From: Sandarakinorhabdus limnophila DSM 17366
GTDB taxonomy: Bacteria > Pseudomonadota > Alphaproteobacteria > Sphingomonadales > Sphingomonadaceae
DNA: 64,000 bases
Direction of reading: 5' to 3'
Assembly: GCF_000420765.1 (NCBI RefSeq)
Contig: NZ_ATVO01000004.1
Location: 152,001 to 216,000, forward strand
Shown here: in pieces, positions 58,316 through 64,000 of the stretch
Numbering within the stretch: position 1 is the stretch's first letter
Layout of the letters: every line of letters begins with the position of its first letter
Translations under genes and position numbers: made by a program
Notes under the pieces: generated by a model
Databases searched by the model: none
What the model saw: only the letters and a program-made list of their open reading frames with translations
Told to the model about the DNA's origin: nothing

Positions 58316-59818
58316 ATGGCCAGCCTTCCCCCTTCAATCACCCCGCTTCGTGTTGTTGACGGTGGCCCGGCGACTGCGACCTTGCCGCAAAATCTCGAAG
58401 CCGAAGCCGCCCTGCTCGGCGCGTTGATGATCGACAACCGGCTGGTGGAAGATGTCATCACCAAGCTCAAGGCGGAGCATTTCGCCGATCCGCTGCATGG
58501 CCGCATCTATGCCGCCATCCTCACCTTGTCGGCACGGGCGATGGCGGCGACGCCTGTCACCCTCAAGCCCATGTTCGAAGCCGATCCGGCAATGGCCGAA
58601 CTGGGCGGCCCCGGCTATCTCGCCAGCCTCACCCAGAATGGTGCAGCGCTGTTGGCGGCCAAGGATTTTGCCCAGCAAATCTACGATCTTGCCTTGCTGC
58701 GCGAGCTGATCCGGGTGGGCCGTGAGATGGTGACAGAAGCCAGCGACACCAGCCGCGACATCACGCCGATCACCCAGATCGAAGCGGCCGAAATGGCACT
58801 CTACAAGGTCGCAGAAGCCGGCGAAGTGCAAGGCACGGTCAAGACCTTCCTCGAGGCTGCGCGCGAAGCCGTCGCGCAGGCTGACCGGGCCAAGCGGTCG
58901 GGCGGGCATCTGTCGGGCTACACGACTGGCCTTACCGGCCTGAATGAGAAGATGGGGGGCCTGCACAAATCGGACTTGCTGATCCTCGCCGGCCGCCCGG
59001 CGATGGGAAAAACCAGCCTTGCCACCAACATCGCCTTTGCCTGTGCCCAGCGCTTCTCTCAGGACAAGGCGAAGGGCATCGAGGCGGAAAAATCCTCCGG
59101 CGCACCGGTTGCCTTCTTCAGCCTCGAAATGTCGGCCGATCAGCTCGCCACCCGTATCCTCGCCGAACAATCGGAAGTGAACGGCGAATCACTGAGGATG
59201 GGCAAGATCAGTGACGAGGATTTCACCCGGCTGGCCCGCGCCTCAACCGAACTCGCAGCGCTGCCGCTGTGGATCGACGATACGCCGGGCCTCTCCATCG
59301 CCGCGCTGCGCACCCGCGCCCGCCGGCTGAAGCGCCAGCATGGCATCGGGCTGATCGTCGTCGATTATCTCCAGCTCCTGACCGGCTCCAAGGCCAGCGG
59401 CAGCGACAACCGCGTGCAGGAAATCTCGGAGATCACGCGCGGCCTGAAGACCCTTGCCAAGGAATTGCAGGTGCCGGTGATCGCGTTGTCGCAGCTCAGC
59501 CGCGCGGTCGAGAACCGCGAGGACAAGCGGCCGCAGCTGGCGGATTTGCGCGAATCCGGCACCATCGAGCAGGATTCGGACATCGTGATGTTCGTCTATC
59601 GCGAGGAATATTATCATGGCCTGAAACAGCCCGATCCCGAAGAGGCGGATAAGCACATGAAGTGGCGGGAGAAAGCGGAAAAAATCTTTGGCTTGGCTGA
59701 AGTGATCATCGCCAAGCAGCGCCACGGCTCCACCGGCACGGTACCGCTGACCTTCATCAAGCAGTTTACCAAGTTCGCCGACCGCGCCGAGGGTGATTTC
59801 GGCGGCAGCGATTATTGA
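58316..59818 (+). CDS. dnaB: Replicative DNA helicase DnaB
   Basis: Hexameric 5'-3' helicase at the replication fork. 500 residues. N-terminal collar: LPQNLEAEAALLGALMIDNR, KLKAEHFADPLHGRIYAAIL. RecA-like C-terminal ATPase: Walker A ILAGRPAMGKTSLATNIAFA, VAFFSLEMSADQLATRILAE, Walker B GIGLIVVDYLQLLTG, PVIALSQLSRAVENREDKRP and SGTIEQDSDIVMFVYREEYY. Full length and without an intein. The upstream intergenic region contains a DnaA-box-like sequence. Confidence 0.97.
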   Translation: MASLPPSITPLRVVDGGPATATLPQNLEAEAALLGALMIDNRLVEDVITKLKAEHFADPLHGRIYAAILTLSARAMAATPVTLKPMFEADPAMAELGGPGYLASLTQNGAALLAAKDFAQQIYDLALLRELIRVGREMVTEASDTSRDITPITQIEAAEMALYKVAEAGEVQGTVKTFLEAAREAVAQADRAKRSGGHLSGYTTGLTGLNEKMGGLHKSDLLILAGRPAMGKTSLATNIAFACAQRFSQDKAKGIEAEKSSGAPVAFFSLEMSADQLATRILAEQSEVNGESLRMGKISDEDFTRLARASTELAALPLWIDDTPGLSIAALRTRARRLKRQHGIGLIVVDYLQLLTGSKASGSDNRVQEISEITRGLKTLAKELQVPVIALSQLSRAVENREDKRPQLADLRESGTIEQDSDIVMFVYREEYYHGLKQPDPEEADKHMKWREKAEKIFGLAEVIIAKQRHGSTGTVPLTFIKQFTKFADRAEGDFGGSDY

Positions 59819-59986
59819 GGCCACGGCGGCAGGGCGGACAAGCGGTCTGAAAACCCCGTCATTTCGCCACTATCGACAGCCGGGGTGAGAGCGCATCGAA
59901 CCCGGAAATCGTCATATGCGCTGGTCAGCCGGCTTCACGCCTGCCAGAGTCGCAGGTAGCAGCACACAAGGGGGAAGCAGGGTCTG

Positions 59987-61579
59987 ATGAACTGGGCTGA
60001 ACAGGGTCCGACGCGCCGCGAGGTGTTGCGCGCGATCGGCATAATGGCGGGCACGGCCGTACTCTATCAGGCGATGGAAGTGCTGGGCCATGCCAAGGAA
60101 ACCCAGTTTGCTGGGCCGCCCAATCTGCAGGGCGCGCGGCCGGGAACGAAGGTGGTCGTGCTGGGCGCCGGTCTGGCCGGCATGCTGGCCGCCTATGAAC
60201 TGGCCAAGGCAGGCTATGACGTTCAGATCCTTGAATACAACAACCGTCCTGGTGGCCGGAACTGGTCGCTCTATGGCGGGGACACCTATACCGAATTGGG
60301 CGGCGCCACGCAGAAAGTGGGCTTTTCCGAAGGCAATTATCTCAACCCCGGCCCATGGCGCATTCCCTATCACCACCGCGCCCTGCTGCATTATTGCAAG
60401 ACGTTCGGCGTGGCGCTGGAACCGTTCATCCAGATGAATCAACAGGCGCTGGTGCATTCGGCCAAGGCCTTCGGCGGCAAGCCGATGCGTTATCGCGAGC
60501 TGCACGCCGATTGGGATGGCAATGTTGCCGAACTGCTGGCCAAGGCCATCGACAATCGCGGCCTTGATTCGGTGATGACCAAGGAAGACGCCGATCGCCT
60601 GCGCATCGCGCTGCGCGAATGGGGCGCGCTGGATCAGAATTTCAAATATTCCAAGAACTATCGTTCGTCGCGCCGGCGCGGTTTTGAGCGCGCGCAGGGC
60701 GGCGGCGTGCTCGGCGAGCCCATCCCGTCTGATCCCCATGCCTTCAAGGATATCCTTGCTTCTGGCATCTGGCGCACCGTTGCCCAGCACATGAACATCG
60801 ATCACCAGCATGCGATGTTCCAGCCGGTGGGCGGCATGGGCATGATCGGCCGCGGCTTTGCCAAACAGGTCGAAGGCAAGATCAGGTACAACCAGAAGGT
60901 CACCAGCATCAGCCAGCAAGGCGGCAAGGTGACGGTGATGCACACGGATACCGGCAGCGGCGTCACCAGCACCACCGAAGCCGATTATTGCGTCTGCACC
61001 ATCCCGCTGTCGGTGTTGAGCCAGATCGATGTCGATTGCTCACCCGGCCTCGATGCCGCGATCCACGCCGTGCCTTATTCCAATTCCGTGAAGGTCGGCC
61101 TCGAATTCAAGCGCCGCTTCTGGGAAGAGGAAGAGGCAATCTATGGCGGCATCAGCTTCACCGACCGCGAGATCAGCATGATCTCCTATCCGTCGGGCAA
61201 GCTGCACAGCGATGGCCCGGCGGTGATCCTGGGTGCTTACACATTCGGCCCGGCCAGCTACAAATTTGCCGGCATGACGCCCGAAGAACGCATCCAACGC
61301 GCGCTCGAACAGGGCAGTGTGTTCCATCCCGGCCGCTACAAGGAAGAATTCATCGGCGGCGCCACCGTGGCGTGGAGCCGGGTGCCGTTCACTCTGGGCT
61401 GCTGCGCTCAGTGGAACGAGGATACCCGCAAGGAACATTATCAGACGCTGGTTGCTGTCGATAACCGGCTGGTGCTGGCCGGCGAACATGCCAGCTATAT
61501 CGGCTGCTGGATGGAGGGCGCGATCCTGTCGTCGCTCGATGCCGTCACCCGCCTGCACAGCCGAGCCCTGGAGGCCTGA
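59987..61579 (+). CDS. Exported flavin amine oxidase/dehydrogenase
   Basis: 530 residues. Tat-type N-terminus (TRREVLRAIGIMAGTAVLYQ), then the FAD-binding dinucleotide fold KVVVLGAGLAGMLAAYELAK with EYNNRPGGRNWS, the substrate domain, and the C-terminal FAD segment RLVLAGEHASYIGCWMEGAI. This is the flavin monoamine oxidase/L-amino acid oxidase superfamily. It lies 3 bases before a cytochrome c gene, which suggests electrons go to that cytochrome rather than to oxygen, as known for nicotine oxidoreductase NicA2. Substrate (an amine or amino acid) unknown. A gap of 168 bases upstream holds its own promoter. Confidence 0.88.
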   Translation: MNWAEQGPTRREVLRAIGIMAGTAVLYQAMEVLGHAKETQFAGPPNLQGARPGTKVVVLGAGLAGMLAAYELAKAGYDVQILEYNNRPGGRNWSLYGGDTYTELGGATQKVGFSEGNYLNPGPWRIPYHHRALLHYCKTFGVALEPFIQMNQQALVHSAKAFGGKPMRYRELHADWDGNVAELLAKAIDNRGLDSVMTKEDADRLRIALREWGALDQNFKYSKNYRSSRRRGFERAQGGGVLGEPIPSDPHAFKDILASGIWRTVAQHMNIDHQHAMFQPVGGMGMIGRGFAKQVEGKIRYNQKVTSISQQGGKVTVMHTDTGSGVTSTTEADYCVCTIPLSVLSQIDVDCSPGLDAAIHAVPYSNSVKVGLEFKRRFWEEEEAIYGGISFTDREISMISYPSGKLHSDGPAVILGAYTFGPASYKFAGMTPEERIQRALEQGSVFHPGRYKEEFIGGATVAWSRVPFTLGCCAQWNEDTRKEHYQTLVAVDNRLVLAGEHASYIGCWMEGAILSSLDAVTRLHSRALEA

Positions 61580-61582
61580 TCA

Positions 61583-61981
61583 ATGCGTTTCGTTCTGTTT
61601 GCCGCCGTTCTGATCGCCAGCCCGGCGTTGGCCCAGAAGCCAGCCAAGCCGGCACCGGCGCCGCACCCGGGAGCCGAGGTTTATCAGAATATCTGCCAGG
61701 CCTGCCATATGGCCAACGCGTTGGGCGGCGAAGGCGCCGGCAAGATTCCGGCGCTGGCGAAGAATGGGGCACTGGAGGCTGCCGGCTATCCGATCATGGT
61801 GGTGACCGGCGGCAAGAACGCCATGCCGTGGTTCCGTGGCGCGCTGACCGATCAGCAGATTTCCGACGTGATCAACTATGTTCGCAGCAATTTCGGCAAC
61901 AAATACAAAGACAAAGTGACGCCGGCGATGGTGGCCGAGATGGGTGTGCCAGCACCGAAGGGTGGCATGCGCGAGCAATAG
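61583..61981 (+). CDS. Periplasmic cytochrome c
   Basis: 132 residues. Signal peptide MRFVLFAAVLIASPALAQ, a Pro/Ala linker, and one heme-binding site CQACH (Cys38, Cys41, His42) in YQNICQACHMANALGGEGAG. A methionine in GGKNAMPWFRGALTDQQISD is a plausible sixth ligand. Class I, single-heme. Only 3 bases separate it from the flavin oxidase, so it is the probable electron acceptor. Followed by a 12-bp inverted repeat shared with convergent aceB. Confidence 0.92.
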   Translation: MRFVLFAAVLIASPALAQKPAKPAPAPHPGAEVYQNICQACHMANALGGEGAGKIPALAKNGALEAAGYPIMVVTGGKNAMPWFRGALTDQQISDVINYVRSNFGNKYKDKVTPAMVAEMGVPAPKGGMREQ

Positions 61982-61987
61982 GCGCTG

Positions 61988-62013
61988 TGGCCCCTCCTGG
62001 TCAGGAGGGGCCA
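61988..62013. terminator. Inverted repeat between cytochrome c and aceB
   Basis: TGGCCCCTCCTG (61988-61999) and CAGGAGGGGCCA (62002-62013), a perfect 12-bp repeat separated by 2 bases, positioned between convergent stops. No U-tract on either side, so termination strength is uncertain. Confidence 0.6.
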
Positions 62014-62020
62014 GCGTCAC

Positions 62021-63619
62021 TCATTTCGCGAAGTAAAACTCGTAAGCCGGGTTGGTCAGGAATGGCTCCAGCCGGTCGGCCAGCACCAGCGTGCGGAACA
62101 GATCGGCCGCTTCCTTGTATTTGCCGGCGGCGAAGAAATTGTCGCCCACCTGCGCCTTCCAGGCGGCCAACTGCTCCTCGGTGACACGGGTGATCAGCGC
62201 GGCGTCGACCGCCTCGCAGCTATCGAGCGTGGCGCCGGCCTTGCGCCATTGCCACAATTGCGTGCGGCTGATTTCGGCGGTGGCAGCATCTTCCATCAGA
62301 TTGTGCAGCGGCACCGCGCCCTGCCCGCGCAGCCAGGCCGCGACATAGCCGATGCCGACATTGATGTTGTTGGTGAGGCCGGCGAGCGTGCGCGGGCCCT
62401 CAGGCGGCGTCACCAGATCAGCCATGGTGGCCTCGCCTTGCGGGATGACATTGAGCTGGTTCGGCGTCGGCATCAGCCGGTCGAACACCTCGCGCGCCAC
62501 GCCGACCAGGCCGGGGTGGGCAACCCAGGTGCCATCGTGACCCAGCGTGGCTTCACGCTCCTTATCGGCGCGCACGGCAGCGAACGCCGCTTCATTGGCA
62601 GCTTCATCGTCCTTCACCGGGATGAAGGCGCTCATGCCGCCCATCGCGTGGGCGCCGCGGCGGTGGCACACCCGCACCACGTGCGCGGCATAGGCGGCCA
62701 TGAACGGCACCTTCATCGTTACAGCGGCGCGATCAGGCAGCAGCTTGGTTGCGTCGTTCTGGAAGGTCTTGATATAGCTGAAGATATAATCCCAGCGGCC
62801 GCAGTTCAGCGCGGTGATGTGATCCTTGAGTTCATAGAGGATCTCCTCTGCCATGAACGCGCCCGGCAGGGTTTCGATCAGCACCGTGGCGCGGATGGTG
62901 CCCAGCGGCAGATTCAGCATCGACTGGGCGGTGATGAAGACATTGTTCCACAGCCGCGCTTCCAGGCTGTGCTCCAGCTTGGGCAAGTAGAAATAGGGGC
63001 CGCTGCCCTTGGCCAGCAAGGCCTTGGCGTTGTGGAAGAAATAGAGGCTGAAATCGAAGATGGCGCCCGCCACGCGCTCGCCATCGACGATCATGTGCGC
63101 TTCATCCAGATGCCAGCCACGCGGACGGCAGATGAGGACGGCGGTCTTGTCGTTCAGCTTGTAGCTCTTGCCCTTGTCCTCAAGGCTGATCGTGCCGGCA
63201 GCGGCGTCGCGCAGATTGACCTGGCCTTGCACCATCACGTCCCACGTCGGTGCCGAGGCATCTTCCAGGCAGGCCATGAAACAGTGCGCGCCGCTGTTGA
63301 GGGCGTTGATCACCATCTTGCGGTCGCACGGCCCGGTGATCTCGACGCGGCGATCGGCCAGATCGGCCGGGGCAGGGCGCACCTGCCAGCTGCGATCATC
63401 ACGGATCGACGAATATTCGGGCGCAAAGCCGATGAAGCCTTCCTCGTTGATCCACGCCTGCCGCTGATCCCGCGCGCGCAGCAGGGCCAGCCGGGTCGGA
63501 TTGTACATGCGGTGCAGCTGGGCAACGAAGGCCAGCGCCTCTGGGGTGAGGATGGTCTCGTAACCGGGCTGCATGGCGCCCTTGATCTCGACACCCTGCA
63601 GGGCGGGATTGGTGGTCAT
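62021..63619 (-). CDS. aceB: Malate synthase A
   Basis: Glyoxylate-shunt enzyme condensing glyoxylate and acetyl-CoA. 532 residues from MTTNPALQGVEIKGAMQPGY. Signatures: RPRGWHLDEAHMIVDGERVA, GPYFYLPKLEHSLEARLWNN, IRATVLIETLPGAFMAEEIL, YELKDHITALNCGRWDYIFS (metal Asp), HRRGAHAMGGMSAFIPVKDD, VGIGYVAAWLRGQGAVPLHN and MEDAATAEISRTQLWQW (catalytic Asp). GAAAGG lies just upstream, in the 10-base gap after the regulator gene's stop. Isocitrate lyase is not in the window. Confidence 0.96.
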   Translation of the reverse strand: MTTNPALQGVEIKGAMQPGYETILTPEALAFVAQLHRMYNPTRLALLRARDQRQAWINEEGFIGFAPEYSSIRDDRSWQVRPAPADLADRRVEITGPCDRKMVINALNSGAHCFMACLEDASAPTWDVMVQGQVNLRDAAAGTISLEDKGKSYKLNDKTAVLICRPRGWHLDEAHMIVDGERVAGAIFDFSLYFFHNAKALLAKGSGPYFYLPKLEHSLEARLWNNVFITAQSMLNLPLGTIRATVLIETLPGAFMAEEILYELKDHITALNCGRWDYIFSYIKTFQNDATKLLPDRAAVTMKVPFMAAYAAHVVRVCHRRGAHAMGGMSAFIPVKDDEAANEAAFAAVRADKEREATLGHDGTWVAHPGLVGVAREVFDRLMPTPNQLNVIPQGEATMADLVTPPEGPRTLAGLTNNINVGIGYVAAWLRGQGAVPLHNLMEDAATAEISRTQLWQWRKAGATLDSCEAVDAALITRVTEEQLAAWKAQVGDNFFAAGKYKEAADLFRTLVLADRLEPFLTNPAYEFYFAK

Positions 63620-63629
63620 GGCAGGCCTT

Positions 63630-64000
63630 TCATTCATCGGTAAAGCGGAAGGGTGTGAGCACGCGCTGGCGCTCGTCGAAGGCGAGATGGGCACCGGCCG
63701 GGGGCGCGCCGCGCTGGCGACAGGCGGCGCGGTGGCAGGCGGCGCAGCCAGGGCCGATCGGTGTGGCCGGGCCATTGAGTTCGACGCCGGCGTTCCACGA
63801 GAGTGAAGACGCATGGGCGACGTCGCAGCCGATGCCGATGGCAAAGCCCGGGCGCGGCACCCCCCAGGGCAGGGCGGCGGTGCGGATGGTGCGCGCCAGC
63901 GTGAGGAAGCGCTGGCCATCTTCCAGCTCGACCAGTTGGCGGCGGATTTCGCCGGGCCGATCAAAGGCGTGATAGACATGCCAGAGCGCGCAGCCGCCCG
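63630..64000 (-). CDS. DUF2083-family transcriptional regulator, C-terminal part (runs off the right edge)
   Basis: About 123 residues are visible, starting outside the window. They read CALWHVYHAFDRPGEIRRQL, VELEDGQRFLTLARTIRTA, FAIGIGCDVAHASSLSWNAG and IGPGCAACHRAACRQRGAPP, the signature of DUF2083 C-terminal domains of XRE-type regulators such as RamB/ScfR, which respond to acyl-CoA or related metabolites and control the glyoxylate or methylcitrate cycle. The three cysteines in GCAACHRAAC probably bind metal. The gene ends 10 bases before aceB, so regulator and malate synthase form an operon. Confidence 0.85.
   Translation of the reverse strand, partial: GGCALWHVYHAFDRPGEIRRQLVELEDGQRFLTLARTIRTAALPWGVPRPGFAIGIGCDVAHASSLSWNAGVELNGPATPIGPGCAACHRAACRQRGAPPAGAHLAFDERQRVLTPFRFTDE

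Overview
The window is GC-rich chromosomal DNA with tightly packed genes and many ATGA/TGATG stop-start overlaps. The gene content points to an alphaproteobacterium of the order Sphingomonadales: a TonB-dependent receptor, an UrcA-family protein, a plant-type glutamate-cysteine ligase, a GyrB/RecF cluster, an arginine succinyltransferase operon lacking a classical astE, a K+-independent H+-pyrophosphatase and several acyl-CoA dehydrogenases. The taxonomic assignment is an inference from family content; no rRNA or tRNA gene was seen. No insertion sequence, prophage or CRISPR array was seen, so this looks like core genome.

Layout. 1-1001: 5' part of a TonB-dependent receptor (minus). 1221-2594: gshA. 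2749-7038: small lipoprotein, D-aminoacylase-type amidohydrolase and penicillin-acylase-type hydrolase. 7022-8687: rsmE and ubiA, head to head and sharing a CATG start. 8887-13124: pmbA/tldE, inositol-monophosphatase family, GPH-type transporter and glutathione transferase. 13143-15224: TPM-TPM-LemA operon (minus). 15352-17459: mscL, a membrane protein, a META lipoprotein and a convergent Rrf2 regulator. 17740-19464: UrcA protein, a structured intergenic tract ending in a perfect terminator, and a P1-family (DmpA) peptidase. 19424-28665 (minus): xerD, old yellow enzyme, Nudix, recF, GGDEF/EAL protein, gyrB and a racemase-like gene. 28662-32129: a large exported protein of unknown function (minus), diverging from aroK-aroB. 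32134-36151: a frameshifted alpha/beta hydrolase, phoD-type phosphatase, DUF2256, class II aldolase family and DUF423. 36192-38834: acyl-CoA dehydrogenase and AMP nucleosidase. 38838-45470: the M20 hydrolase-astA-astD-astB operon (minus) diverging from an amino-acid permease, with a perfect CRP-type site between them. 45540-51478: adenosine kinase, membrane proteins and three acyl-CoA dehydrogenases. 51627-57727: iron-sulfur photolyase-like protein, hppA, an exported class V aminotransferase-like protein and thiL. 57720-61981: nusB, dnaB, and an exported flavin amine oxidase paired with its own cytochrome c. 62021-64000 (minus): malate synthase and the end of a DUF2083 regulator.

How the genes work together. 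The ast operon and the facing permease form an arginine uptake/catabolism unit that probably answers to a CRP-family regulator. The acyl-CoA dehydrogenases, malate synthase and its regulator fit growth on fatty acids or other acyl-CoA precursors. The flavin oxidase/cytochrome c pair suggests periplasmic amine oxidation wired to respiration. The aroK-aroB pair, gyrB/recF, dnaB, nusB/thiL and xerD are housekeeping.

Most notable oddities: a racemase-fold gene one base after gyrB that lacks both catalytic cysteines; an 8-bp tandem duplication that frameshifts an exported hydrolase; an M20 hydrolase in the astE position; palindromic candidate operators at an Rrf2 gene and at an acyl-CoA dehydrogenase operon; a run of stem-loops after urcA; and a large BIME-like inverted repeat near 50.1-50.2 kb.
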